This document shows, piece after piece, positions 11,792 to 21,668 of a DNA stretch of 64,000 nucleotides. A model generated the notes under the pieces. The model was given only the letters and a program-made list of their open reading frames with translations, did not search any database and was not told where the DNA came from. This DNA is from Nematopogon swammerdamellus (taxonomy: Eukaryota; Arthropoda; Insecta; Lepidoptera; Adelidae), in assembly GCA_946902875.1 (NCBI GenBank), contig OX336350.1, positions 18,094,048-18,158,047 of the forward strand, written 5' to 3'. The position numbers were made by a program, and so were the translations under genes. How positions within the stretch are numbered: position 1 is the first letter of the stretch; every line of letters begins with the position of its first letter.

Positions 11792-12372
11792 AAATCACAA
11801 AGTTTCTGCCAATACTACCATTTAGAATTCTCCATTTAAGGAGCCGAGCAATGGTATAAACTATGGAATGACAAGAGTATATACCTCGATCTACCAAGAT
11901 TACTGATTGTGATAAGTACTGATACTGAACATTGATTGCGTAATTAATAAAATCAATATTACTTTCCATTAAGTAATAAACGTATTTACCTATTAGTTTT
12001 CCCTTGTCTGCCCCCCTCTGAACAAAACCCAGGCTACGCACTTGGTCATAGAATGAATAAATTTGTACGTAGCGGCTTGAGTCCTATGAACACATGGTAA
12101 TTCTGTTATTTTTATAATTTGGTAGATTAGGAATATTTGTAGGAGAAGTAATACATTTGTATATAATTAATTTCTATATAAGTCCTATGTAGGCGATAGT
12201 TTTGCTTGTATTTAGCGTTTTACGCTCAGTCAGTATAATGTATTTATATTTGAGACACAAATTTATATTGCTCACAAGGATACAAGGTAAGTGGATTCAC
12301 GTGGAAACTAGAAGTAATCACCAAACTTGCAACACTTATCTTGGAAACTGATCAAAGTAATCTAATTATCTA

Positions 12373-12535
12373 AGTAATCAAACGTCGTATTAACAGGCTA
12401 GACAGCCTAGCAACAGTCTGCAAATCTGCTGGCTTAGCACCTAACTGAGCGTGGTTTCGCGAGGAGAGGTGTTTTTGGCTCTGTCGAATGCACCATTGGT
12501 CTCACGGCACAGCCACCCATGTTGGTTTACATAAA
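12373..12535 (+). mobile_element. LINE 3' end (CR1-like), copy 1
   Basis: A segment from GTCGTATTAACAGGCTAGAC through TGAGCGTGGTTTCGCGAGGA to CACAGCCACCCATG followed by TTGGTTTACATAAAA. A close copy is at 16225-16392 and a more distant one ends at 43312. The upstream frame encodes F-K-R-R-type residues seen at the C terminus of CR1-like reverse transcriptases. Confidence 0.7.
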
Positions 12536-12642
12536 ACAAAATTAACAATAAATAAACAACATTCATCATTTATTTATCCAATTGCATCATACAACCACAC
12601 CTAACTACTTTTGAACTCATAATGTCAGTCAGAGTCAGTCAG

Positions 12643-12948
12643 TCAGCGTGTAAGCGTCCACTGCTGGACATACGCCTCTTCAATGTTCCTCCAGTCCTCC
12701 CGGTCTTCAGCGGTACGGAACCACTGTTTTCCGCCGACATACTTTATGTCGTCGTCCCACCTGGCGGGTGGTCTTCCCACACTCCGTTTTCCTGTCCACG
12801 GCCGCCAGTGTAGGACTAGGTTACTCCAACGGTCGTCGTCTCTTCGGCTGACGTGCCCAGCCCACTGCCACTTGAGCTTAGCTACCCGGTATCCAATATC
12901 AACTACTTTCGTGCGTCGGCGGATTGCCTCGTTATGCACTGAACTCAT
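12643..12948 (-). pseudogene. RTE-type LINE C-terminal fragment
   Basis: About 100 codons on the - strand: IRRRTKVVDIGYRVAKLKWQ, WAGHVSRR, WRPWTGKRSVGRPPARWDDD, then EEAYVQQWTLTR. This is the characteristic C terminus of RTE-like endonuclease/reverse transcriptases found across insects. The 3' tail is a (CAGT)n-like run near 12622. Related fragments lie at 17939-18250 and 63742-64000. Confidence 0.85.
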
Positions 12949-12974
12949 AATAATATAAGCAAATTGACCTGTCT

Positions 12975-13145
12975 CACGGGGTGACTGATAGAGGGCCCGT
13001 TGATTCGAAGATTGTTGTGCGCATAGTCGTGTCTGCGAATGGGTTGATAGCGAAGAGCCTCGACCTTGATCTCAGGAGGCTCTCGCTGGACTGTTGGATC
13101 AAGGGCCAGATTTCTCTCAGGTCTGACCAACGGGAGCTCGGGCAG
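12975..13145 (+). pseudogene. reverse-transcriptase element C-terminal fragment
   Basis: The + strand reads RGPVDSKIVVRIVVSANGLI and AKSLDLDLRRLSLD, a tail typical of some non-LTR reverse transcriptases. A relative lies at 37014-37340 on the - strand (VDSTIVVPIVVSAHGLIAKS). The clade cannot be set from this piece. Confidence 0.6.
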
Positions 13146-13333
13146 CTGCTGCTTTATTTTTGTAATTTTGGGTATAAATAAAATTAATCTAAAAGAAAGT
13201 GTGTAGTGTAGTGAATAAATAATAATATAAATATTTTAGGTGCATTTAAAATATGATAAATGTTGATTAAAGTCATAATATATTTAAATCATACAAAATG
13301 CAGATTGCTTAAAACAAGAATTTGCAATGATTT

Positions 13334-13373
13334 GACATTTAATTCTTTCAAAATTTTGAAAGAATTAAATGTC
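13334..13373. repeat. perfect 40-bp palindrome
   Basis: GACATTTAATTCTTTCAAAA is followed immediately by its exact reverse complement, with no spacer. It directly abuts the tRNA-like sequence starting at 13374. It could extrude as a cruciform or form a hairpin in RNA. Confidence 0.9.
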
Positions 13374-13495
13374 GACGTGGTGGCGGAATTGGCCACGCGC
13401 TGGTGCGTGGTGCCAGAGATAGTTAAATAAATTGTTTCAAATCCGGGTCCCCCGACCGTAATTTTTTGGTCAATTCGTCCCCACCAATCCTATTT
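13374..13495 (+). mobile_element. tRNA-like SINE head
   Basis: GACGTGGTGGCGGAATTGGC resembles a pol III A box, and TGTTTCAAATCCGGGTCCCC about 60 bases later resembles a B box. The cloverleaf is imperfect and no anticodon stem is convincing, so I read it as a SINE head rather than a tRNA gene. Confidence 0.5.
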
Positions 13496-14861
13496 AATTT
13501 TAGCTTTACATCTATCTAAAATATTATAAAAATGTTCATTTAAATGTCAGTTAATAATAAATACTCTATTTTAAAACTATTAGCTACAATGTTTGCTTAA
13601 CATTAGCTTGGTCCTCACTATTTGTATTTTGGACATAAACAAAAATTTATACAATATATGTTTATATAATTTTTTAATTGTGCTACTATTTCACAATGCA
13701 TAATTTTCTACATAGGCTCTTAGCAGTTCACTGCAATGTGGTTTTTCCAAGGGAAGTAGGTACATTCTCAAATCTTAGCAGTAATTTACTAATCGCTCGA
13801 CACACAACACGGATGATAACAAGGCGACTTAATTATCAGTTTACCTACCGGGCAAATAGAGCAGATTTTATCTCTTTCTTTATAATTACTGCGAAGATAC
13901 AAATAATGTGAAGTTCTTAACTCGTCATTTGCCTTGGGGAAAAAAATATTTTTTCAGGAATTCCTGGTGTTATAAAAAATTTACGAGTCTCTTTTACAAA
14001 CACGCCGCCGTCTCAGGCCATGTCTGTACCGAAAATGTTACATAGTGATGGCGAGAATCAGTAGTAAATATCACTGAGGACTGGACCTGGATGAGGGCAA
14101 AACAAATTCTTAGAAATTACTAAGGGTAGAGTGAAGATGCAAAAAACATTAATTATGTATAGGGACTCGTGATCTAACATAGGTTGGAAACGCCTGGAAT
14201 GGGCATTTTTTTTTTTACTGAACCCCTGGCAATAGCTAGTCATTCATAAGAAACAGCAATGATGATGGTGTACAAAATAATTGCTAATGGTTTAAAAATA
14301 TTTCTTAATCTAAATAATATGTGAACATGTTTACCTCTGAGTGTCTCACTTATCTGATGGAATTATTTTACTGTTGTCTCGCATTGTAAAACTTTTATCT
14401 GACAAACTTATATAGTGCTATATACAATAATTTGTCCTCTCAGCAAAACTTCTAAAAAGTTTAATGAAAAGTGTTAAAATTTGCTATAATGCCGTGAATA
14501 GAGGACAATCCTATTAACTTTATGATTATCCTCACTCAACTTTATTGTCCGCTCTGATCATCTACACCCCTCATTTCCGTAGTAAACTTCCTTCCTATTG
14601 CATACATGTATTTGTGCTATCCGTGCCAACGAAGTTGCTCATTCTTGAACTTTACTTGATTACTTTACTTGTAAAACTGACTCAAAAATTGATTAGATGG
14701 ATTAGCATGGATAATCCAATTTATCTATTGTAAAGGTATGTAATTGCTGAAGAATCTAAATCCAACTTGTAAGGTCAAAATTAACGTTTTCTTTTTTTTT
14801 CAAAATCTAAAAATACCATTGCCACTGGAGCATGTAAAAAAAGTTCTTCGTTAATTTCGTG

Positions 14862-15915
14862 AAGTTGCTCAGATATTCACATCTCCCTAGAACCACAGTT
14901 GCTCAGCATGAGATACAATACACCTTGAAGTTACTCGGATATTCACATCTCCCTAGAACCACAGTTGCTCAGCATGAGATACAATACACCTTGAAGTTAC
15001 TCGGATATTCGCATCTCCCTAGAACCACAGTTGCTCAGCATGAGATTCAATACACCTTGAAGTTACTCAGATATTCACATCTCCCTAGAACCACAGTTGC
15101 TCAGCATGAGATTCAATACACCTTGAAGTTACTCAGTTATTCACATCTCCCTAGAACCACAGTTGCTCAGCATGAGATACAATACACCTTGAAGTTACTC
15201 AGATATTCGCATCTCCCTAGAACCACAGTTGCTCAGCATGAGATACAATACACCTTGAAGTTACTCAGATATTCACATCTCCCTAGAACCACAGTTGCTC
15301 AGCATGAGATACAATACACCTTGAAGTTACTCGGATATTCGCATCTCCCTAGAACCACAGTTGCTCAGCATGAGATTCAATACACCTTGAAGTTACTCAG
15401 ATATTCGCATCTCCCTAGAACCACAGTTGCTCAGCATGAGATACAATACACCTTGAAGTTACTCGGATATTCGCATCTCCCTAGAACCACAGTTGCTCAG
15501 CATGAGATACAATACACCTTGAAGTTACTCAGATATTCGCATCTCCCTAGAACCACAGTTGCTCAGCATGAGATACAATACACCTTGAAGTTACTCAGAT
15601 ATTCGCATCTCCCTAGAACCACAGTTGCTCAGCATGAGATACAATACACCTTGAAGTTACTCGGATATTCGCATCTCCCTAGAACCACAGTTGCTCAGCA
15701 TGAGATACAATACACCTTGAAGTTACTCAGATATTCGCATCTCCCTAGAACCACAGTTGCTCAGCATGAGATACAATACACCTTGAAGTTACTCAGATAT
15801 TCGCATCTCCCTAGAACCACAGTTGCTCAGCATGAGATACAATACACCTTGAAGTTACTCGGATATTCACATATCCCTAGACAAGAACCACAGTTGCTCA
15901 GCAAGAGATACCAAA
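14862..15915 (+). repeat. 66-bp minisatellite, 16 units
   Basis: Fifteen full units and one diverged last unit of a 66-bp repeat (core ATCTCCCTAGAACCACAGTT, then GCTCAGCATGAGAT). Units differ at a few fixed positions (GATATTCACAT or GATATTCGCAT; AGATAC or AGATTC; CTCGG, CTCAG or CTCAGTT). Because 66 is a multiple of three and the unit lacks a stop in one frame, the array forms a 361-codon open frame with the repeated peptide YSHLPRTTVAQHEIQYT. It lies in the large basigin intron and starts without an ATG, so I do not call it a gene. Confidence 0.95.
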
Positions 15916-16206
15916 TCAGCCTTATTGGACTCTTAGATCATTAAATGAATCACCAAGCGCATTGTTTATATCACGGAAGGCACGGACAGTAAGGACTGTC
16001 TGCAAGCAGGCGCCGTATTGTATTCAGGTCACTGCCGGTGACGTCACCGCGTGACGCGCCGCGCGGCGAGTCGCCAGTTTTAATTAGAGCTGCCTAGAGT
16101 GTACGTTTACCGCACTGGGCATTAGCGGTACAGGCGTGTGCATACGATAGGTTGACTGATAGACGTGACTAACGGATCAGGACTATAGATGGATACAATT
16201 AGAGAC

Positions 16207-16392
16207 TATATCCTTTAACCTGGGTGTCTTCAAGCGTCGTATTAACGGGCTAGACAGCCTAGCAACAGTCCGCAAATCTGCTGGCATGGCACCTAACTGA
16301 GCGTGGTTTCGCGAGGAGAGGTGATTTTGGCTCTGTCGACTGCACCATTGGTCTTTCAGCACAGCCACCCATGCTGGTTTACATAAAAAAAA
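16207..16392 (+). mobile_element. LINE 3' end (CR1-like), copy 2
   Basis: Near-copy of 12373-12535 (GCGTGGTTTCGCGAGGAGAG ... CACAGCCACCCATGCTGG, TTTACATAAAAAAA). A further short piece of a related 3' end (TTTTGGGCACAGCCACCCGT) sits at about 16615-16655 beside a 20-bp inverted repeat (GCCGGTTGCC / GGCAACCGGC). Confidence 0.7.
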
Positions 16393-16744
16393 TATGAATA
16401 AAGTGGCAATCTATGGATGGATAAAATAATAGTCTATAGATGGATAAATTAATGACAATGACAGATACAATTACTACTGGCTTTATAAAGGTGGATAAAA
16501 AAGACAATCAGATGGATGAAATAACAGTCTATGGATAGTTAAAATGGTAGATTGTACCTGTAAAATGACAGACTATAGTATACCAATAAATGTAAAAAAT
16601 TATAGCGTAGCATTGTTGAACTTTTGGGCACAGCCACCCGTGCCGGTTGCCTAAAATCGGCACGGGTTATAGGCAACCGGCACGGAACATCTGAAAGCTC
16701 ATAAAATCTGATTATCTTCGATTTTATGCACAATCTGTTTTGTT

Positions 16745-17012
16745 GTTTTTTATTTATGGAAACTGACACCGTTGGCTACATCACCTACAACATCTGTGAT
16801 GTCAGCCCATAAGGGATCATTCAACAATTACGTGATCACTGGGGGGGGGGGGGGGGGGGGGGGGGTTACGGCGAAAAGATCACGTAATCGTTGAACGATC
16901 CCTAACACCGGGTGAACTAGGTGCCATGTCCAGTGCTTCGGTTCATTTCATGTCGGCTACACTGAACTGGACGTAAACGCGAACTATTTACATAGCTGTT
17001 TCTACCGACAAC
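16745..17012 (-). mobile_element. SINE family A, 5'-truncated, carrying a MITE
   Basis: The - strand carries the family-A tail (TTATGGGCTGACATCAC, GTAGCCAACGGTGTCAGTTT) and part of the body. The copy is interrupted at its conserved TTATGGGC by the element at 16813-16902. Confidence 0.8.
16813..16902. mobile_element. PIF/Harbinger-like MITE inside a SINE
   Basis: About 90 bp starting GGGATCATTCAACAATTACG and TGATC, and ending with the near reverse complement (GATCACGTAATCGTTGAACG, ATCCC). It is flanked by TAA at 810-812 and 903-905 of 16 kb, duplicating the TAA of the host SINE's CCCATAACACC. The centre is a run of about 25 G. The precise empty site is known from other SINE copies, which makes this call strong. 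Confidence 0.85.
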
Positions 17013-17804
17013 AACTTTTCAATCTTGCAAAGACACCTTGTTGCGTCTCTAGACTCAGCGGTGGGTGGTATGGTGGGCAGTTCAAATTACTTCTGAAGTA
17101 ACATGATGCCTTTGCTCTTTAGTTATTCTCCCCTCTTCCACTTTGTTCTGTCTATATTGATCGATAGGACCGCTTGATTGAAGACAATGAACTGTACGAT
17201 GGTATTATGGAATCAGGCAAATACAACATATATATACAAATCGAGTTTCTCTAGACTTGTTTATTTCATTTGTACATACATACATACTTACATACATTAA
17301 TATTCTTTTATTTACACATTTTCTTTTTTATATTAATTTTACATATAAAACTTAAATCTAAAATTAATACAAAATAACAAAATGGAGTTTGTACCACCGG
17401 CGACATTTAAACACTCGCAAATTAAAGCTGATGCCTGTATTCTAATATTCCGAGTGCACTTGTATTTATGATTTTTGTATTATTATTTATTTAGTTTTTT
17501 TTATTTATTAATTTAAAAAAAATAAAATCGCGACAGAAGTTCTTTAGTTTCACATACAGAATAACCCCCTTATCTCAGTTAAAAATATTACGGGGGCAAC
17601 TGCAACACCGTGTATAAGGAAACCTCTAACTGGTTTTATATGCTGTTTGAACTCATACTATTATCTTTTTTATGTGCAAACTGTTGGTTCTCTTAAGAAT
17701 AAATAAATAAATAAAATAAATACGAATTTCACACTAGCGAAGCCGCGTGCTAAAGCTATTAAAATAATAAACCGAAACTGATTTGTTGTGATATACATTT
17801 GCAG

Positions 17805-17925
17805 AGACGAAGGTAACAGGCGTATACGACACGGACGACATTCGCTTCCTGGACCTGCAGTATCTTAGCTTCCAACTGACCTGCAACGTGGAACAGCCGA
17901 CCTCGACACCCTTCATTGTCAATTG
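17805..17925 (+). CDS. Bsg: basigin exon 2: first half of Ig domain 1
   Basis: Acceptor TACATTTGCAG|AG and donor AATTG|GTGAGT. Codons from 17807 read TKVTGVYDTDDIRFLDLQYL followed by SFQLTCNVEQ and FIVNW. The exon supplies the first cysteine of Ig domain 1 and, split over the junction, its core tryptophan. Phase 1 in, phase 2 out. It joins exon 1 (codon G|AG) or the cassette exon (G|AG) equally well. An RTE LINE has inserted 12 bases beyond the donor. Confidence 0.88.
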
Positions 17926-17938
17926 GTGAGTGGAACAC

Positions 17939-18250
17939 TTTGACCGATAAAATCCGTAACGACGTGATACGTCAAAGAACTAAGGCAGTCGACATTGCTA
18001 AGAAAATAAGCAAGCTGAAGTGGGAGTGGGCTGGGCACATCTGTCGCAGACACGGCAACCGATGCGTGCTCGAATGGAGGTCACGTACAGGCAAACGTAG
18101 CGTGGGCGCCCGGCTAGGTGGGCAGACAACCTAAAAAAGGTAGCCGGGAGTGGATGGATGAGAAGAGCGGAAGACCGCGTGTGGTGTCGTGCCTTGGGAG
18201 AGGCCTATGTCCAGCAGTGGACCGATACAGGCTGATGATGATGATGATGA
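17939..18250 (+). mobile_element. RTE-type LINE 3' fragment inserted beside a splice donor
   Basis: The + strand encodes IRQRTKAVDIAKKISKLKWE, WAGHICRR, EWRSRTGKRSVG and then a frameshifted remainder, ending in a GATGATGATGATGATGA tail typical of RTE elements. It is flanked by a target duplication, TGAGTGGAACAC, at 17927-17938 and 18248-18259; the first bases may partly belong to the tail. Confidence 0.88.
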
Positions 18251-18549
18251 GTGGAACACCTCGGCAGGCCTCACGCACTCTATGTATTTGCGTGCGCTAA
18301 CTGTCTACCGCCCAGCGGGCCGCCGGCGGTCTATTTCAGTGGAAATTCGTCAGCCGCGCGAAGTATACATAGACGCTCGCCCACGCAACTGCGCGCAGCT
18401 GCAAAGCAATAACCACTTTACACTCGATCGTTAAGGTACATTTTCGCACGCAGCGATTGGCGACGTGAAACAGTAGGCTATTAAAGCCCGAAGGTAGGAA
18501 CATTTTCTATGGAGTGATTTATCTGTTACGAAGTAACTATTAAGTAATC

Positions 18550-18700
18550 TGTGACCTCGGTCCACCTGGCACCATAGCCAGCAATCCAAAGGGCGGTCTC
18601 TGATATGGCACCTACCTTCGCGGAGTTGATATTGGCTGGTCGGAGCATGCGCTTTGACCCCTCCGAATCAGCCACGCATACCGGATTACATAAAAAAAAA
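18550..18700 (+). mobile_element. SINE family B, 3' part
   Basis: Carries the family-B tail: CAGCCAGCAATCCA at its start is only slightly altered, then ATGGCACCTACCTTC, GATATTGGCTGGTCGGAGCA, CCGGATTACATAAAAAAAAA. Its 5' part is missing. It is followed directly by the LINE fragment at 18712. Confidence 0.8.
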
Positions 18701-18711
18701 TCCTCAGGTTA

Positions 18712-18888
18712 AAGGATTTGGGATACACAATCGCCGGAAGACAGTTCCACACCCTAGCGGTGCGACAAAGCAACGATCTTAAGAACCGATGGTTTCACAA
18801 AAGTTCAATGTACAACAAAATGGTGCCGAGTCTCTCTGCGACGAGCCCTGCGGAGATAGGACGTGTGTCAGGGAATAAGGATACCAAC
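18712..18888 (-). mobile_element. CR1-like LINE fragment, duplicated unit 1
   Basis: Sequence from AAAGGATTTGGGATACACAA to GGGAATAAGGATACCAACGT. The - strand retains the RF..SF/HLCRTARLWN-type residues found at the C terminus of CR1-like reverse transcriptases. It is repeated at 19293-19480, and each copy is preceded by a family-B SINE tail. Confidence 0.65.
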
Positions 18889-19287
18889 GTGGCGGCGGGT
18901 GGCCGAGTGGTTTTGGCATCGGCTTCTCATGTGAGGGGTCCGAGGTTCGAATCCGGTCGGCGTGTACCAATGAGTTTTTTCTGATGAAAAAATGTACGTG
19001 CATACCTACACCTGCTGCTTCACTGTTCGGAACCGGTGTAAAACTGTACGTCCCTTCCTTGCCCCTTACTAGGTAGTAGGCTCAATTGTAGCCGACTGGG
19101 TTGGTACCACCGTACTGGATGTAAGATGACCATAACCTCGGTTGTGTTATCCTCTAGTCCAGTACAGCCAGCAATCCACGGAAATCTTTGTTATGGCATC
19201 TACCTCCTCGGAGGTGATATTGCTGGTCGGAGCATGCCCTTTGGCCCCTCCGACTCGGCCGCCGATACCAGATTACATAAAAAAAAA
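18889..19287 (+). mobile_element. SINE family B, near-complete
   Basis: tRNA-like head with A box GGTGGCCGAGTGGTTTTGGC and B box GAGGTTCGAATCCGG. The body resembles that of family A (GGTTGGTACCACCGTACTGG), and the tail is ATGGCATCTACCTCCTCGGA, GGTGATATTGCTGGTCGGAG, ATACCAGATTACATAAAAAA. This is the longest copy of the family here and shows that two SINE families with different heads share a central module. Confidence 0.85.
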
Positions 19288-19292
19288 TCCTT

Positions 19293-19480
19293 AAAGGATT
19301 TGGGATACACAATCGCCGGAAGACAGTTCCACACCCTACCGGTGCGACAAAGAAACGATCTTGAGAACCGATGGGTTCCCAAATGCCCAACTTCAACAAC
19401 AAAAGCGTGCTGGGTCTCTCTGCGGCGAGTGCTGCGGAGATAGAACGGGTGGCAGGGAATAAGGATACCAACGTAGCTAG
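19293..19480 (-). mobile_element. CR1-like LINE fragment, duplicated unit 2
   Basis: Second copy of the 18712-18888 fragment. The - strand reads RFSRSFLCRTGRVWNCLPAI and VYPKSFK, matching the C-terminal pattern of the full LINE at 45390-48287 (KSFLCRTAKVWNGLPGNIFP). The spacing between matching points of the two SINE-LINE units is about 590 bp. Confidence 0.75.
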
Positions 19481-20574
19481 AATTCCCGCCTCGTCGTTTT
19501 GCATCATGATTATGATTTAAAGTGTGAGAGTTAGGCTCCCTGAGCCCCTGTTGTCACAGCGACCTAGGAAGATCTATTGTGATCTGTCGAAAGTTTATAT
19601 TTATTTTTTTATTTATTTATATCTATATTACATTGTTACTACAGAGCAAGCCCCAAAATTTAACAATGCAGAATCAGAATCTATTTCAAAGTTAGCTCAA
19701 CCTATCTCACCGCATACTTTTGAAATACTTTAGTATTGCAGTTGAAGATGTCTATATCCGGAAACATGACCAACTTTCGGTTGAGTGCGGTCAGCGCCCT
19801 GTGAATTGGAGTCTAGCCATAGTGGAACGTCCGCGATGGACTTTCCGCAAACAGCAAGTGACTCCTTGCACGTAGATGTTTATTCGGGACATGCAGCGAC
19901 ATCATACCAAGGACGGATGGATTGTCTATACGACCATTCAGCAAGAGGAAGAAATGCATAAGTAACTGTACATTTCTTCTTAGCCGAAGGGTTGTATATC
20001 CAACGATTCCACTTACATACAAAGATGGATAGTTTTGACAGAGTTCAACGTTGTACGGGTATCGGCCATACGACGTTTTATATAAGAACCTGGTGAATTT
20101 ACGTTCGATCTACCCCCTAGTCCGATTTCCGGTATGAACCGAGTTTGGTTGGGTTTGTTTGAATGCCTGTATTTGGCATGGGTTATGAATATAACTCCCC
20201 TGAATACGGTTTCTACTGTGAATGAGCACTTCACATTCACAACGGATGTGTATGGGTACATCTTCTTTTATACAGAACCTGCACGCCGGTGTGTCGCTAA
20301 GGCCCATTCCGTGTAGGTCTTTGTTTAGTCTGCAGTGTCCTGCTAGTGTTCATTATCTAGTGGCTGCGATAACTGATAAAGCAATGTGGCATTGACGCAA
20401 GCCAAACATACTTAATTGACGCCAGATACACATATTTGTTGAAGAGATTCGCATCAACCTTTAGAATGAGACGTAGATAAAGTTTAGCTTTAGTAAAATT
20501 AAGACTATAACTACACACACACACACGAGCATGCAGCATTGTCAACCCCGGGGTGGTGCTTTGTATCGACGTAC
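19481..20574. other. intron stretch with no identified feature
   Basis: Part of the basigin intron between exons 2 and 3. AT-rich near 19600, otherwise mixed. Small open frames on both strands show no family motif, though CRFCIKEDVPIHIRCECEVL on the - strand near 20240-20300 resembles the Cys/His tail of LINE proteins and may be a decayed LINE. Confidence 0.4.
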
Positions 20575-20880
20575 GATCGAGAAATTAAGCACACCTGTGT
20601 GCTGTCAGAGCTTGGACGAGTGACCGTTCGACCGTTGTTTGTTCTTATTCCACCTAAAACTTCCCTTCTTACCTTACGAGGCGGTAGGGTTTAATTGGGG
20701 TTTTAAACGAATTGGTACCACAGCACTGAACGTAGGCTCTCGTTTTTCGTCCAATTCAGTGTAGCCGGCACGACCAAAGGAAAGCACTGACATGGCACCT
20801 AGTTCACCAAGGTTTTATGGGCTGACATGACAGGTGTAAAAGGTGATGTAGCCAACCTGACATGTTTGGATACAAAAAAC
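20575..20880 (+). mobile_element. SINE family A, diverged copy
   Basis: A degraded 5S-like core (AAATTAAGCACACCTGTGTG ... GACGAGTGACCG) is followed by a recognizable body (TTGGTACCACAGCACTGAAC) and tail (TATGGGCTGACATGACAG, GATGTAGCCAACC). Older than the copy at 22813. Confidence 0.75.
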
Positions 20881-21207
20881 CTAGATTTCAAGATGATCAA
20901 ATTCATACAATTTTCATTGGGTAGAAACCAGTTAGAAGCAGTAACATAAAACAAACAGAATGAAAACCATAAAAATCAAATAAATAATTTACATTTTAAA
21001 ATTACAATTGAAGCCACAATAAAAAACAATTACTCCAAATGGGCATTAATTTATACAATCACAACACATTATATCAAAATAAATTAAAATAAAATTAAGG
21101 GAGGGTACGGTATACCGTTTAAAAGAGACGTTTTAAAAGAACATTTTAAAAGAATTTTTAACCCACTTTTCACCCACTTATTTTTCAGATAAGTAATTTA
21201 GAAGAGA

Positions 21208-21303
21208 TTTTTTTTTTTTATGGAAACTGACACGGTTGGCTACATCACCTGCAACATCCGCGATGTCAGCCCATAACACCGGGTGAACTTGGTGTCACGT
21301 CAT
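21208..21303 (-). mobile_element. SINE family A tail fragment
   Basis: The - strand carries only the last part: GGTGTTATGGGCTGACATCG, then GTAGCCAACCGTGTCAGTTT, CCATAAAAAAA. Confidence 0.8.
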
Positions 21304-21394
21304 TACATTACAATAATGTATTCACATTATACCTTGAATCATTACCTAACTACAAGCATATAAATTATAGTTAAATCACTTGAAATATGGCTAT

Positions 21395-21419
21395 GGTTAG
21401 GTTAGGTTAGGTTAGGTTA
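21395..21419. repeat. interstitial telomere-type repeat (TTAGG)5
   Basis: Five perfect copies of GGTTA, equivalent to the insect telomere unit TTAGG, about 120 bases upstream of the basigin exon 3 acceptor. It could be chance microsatellite growth, or a relic of break repair or of a telomere-targeted element. Confidence 0.85.
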
Positions 21420-21539
21420 ATATGATGTGATGTTTGCCTAGTACCGCCCCATGCCCCATGCATGTAAATTATAAATTAAAAAATGTACCACATAAAAAAG
21501 CTTCATGGACATCAGGGTAAATGGAATGTGATGCTTTAG

Positions 21540-21668
21540 GTTCAAGGAAAACGTAGCGGTGGGCAATACCACGCTGAAGGACCGGTACAACCTGAATACC
21601 AATGCCACCACTTCCGTCCTCACAATCCGACCTGTCAAGGAGGACGACTATGGCAACTACACTTGTCG
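21540..21668 (+). CDS. Bsg: basigin exon 3: second half of Ig domain 1
   Basis: Acceptor GCTTTAG|G and donor TGTCG|GTGAGT. Reads (W)FKENVAVGNTTLKDRYNLN, TNATTSVLTIRP, VKEDDYGNYTC(R). It provides the core Trp across the intron and the second cysteine in the D-x-G-x-Y-x-C strand of Ig domain 1, with three N-glycosylation sequons (NTT, NAT, NYT). Phase 2 in and phase 2 out. Confidence 0.9.

Larger units (their letters stand above)
8059..17804. other. Bsg: basigin intron between cassette and exon 2
   Basis: About 9.7 kb built mostly from repeats: a family-A SINE, a 144-bp foldback, an unclassified dispersed repeat, LINE fragments, a palindrome with a tRNA-like SINE, a 66-bp minisatellite and a MITE inside a second SINE. 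The part from about 9340 to 11700 is AT-rich. Apart from a fragment near 10575-10625 that recurs at 52175-52225 (TTCACCGAACATATCCGGGC), I see nothing identifiable there. Confidence 0.6.

Noticed and set aside
14862..15915. Regular repeats as a CRISPR array
   Set aside because: The units are contiguous with no unique spacers, and the genome is eukaryotic.
14859..15944. 361-codon open frame as a repeat-protein gene
   Set aside because: It is explained by a 66-bp tandem repeat lacking a stop in one frame. There is no ATG at the start and it lies in a basigin intron.
18889..18975. A real tRNA gene (A box and B box present)
   Set aside because: The sequence continues into a SINE body with an A-rich end and there is no convincing cloverleaf or anticodon stem.
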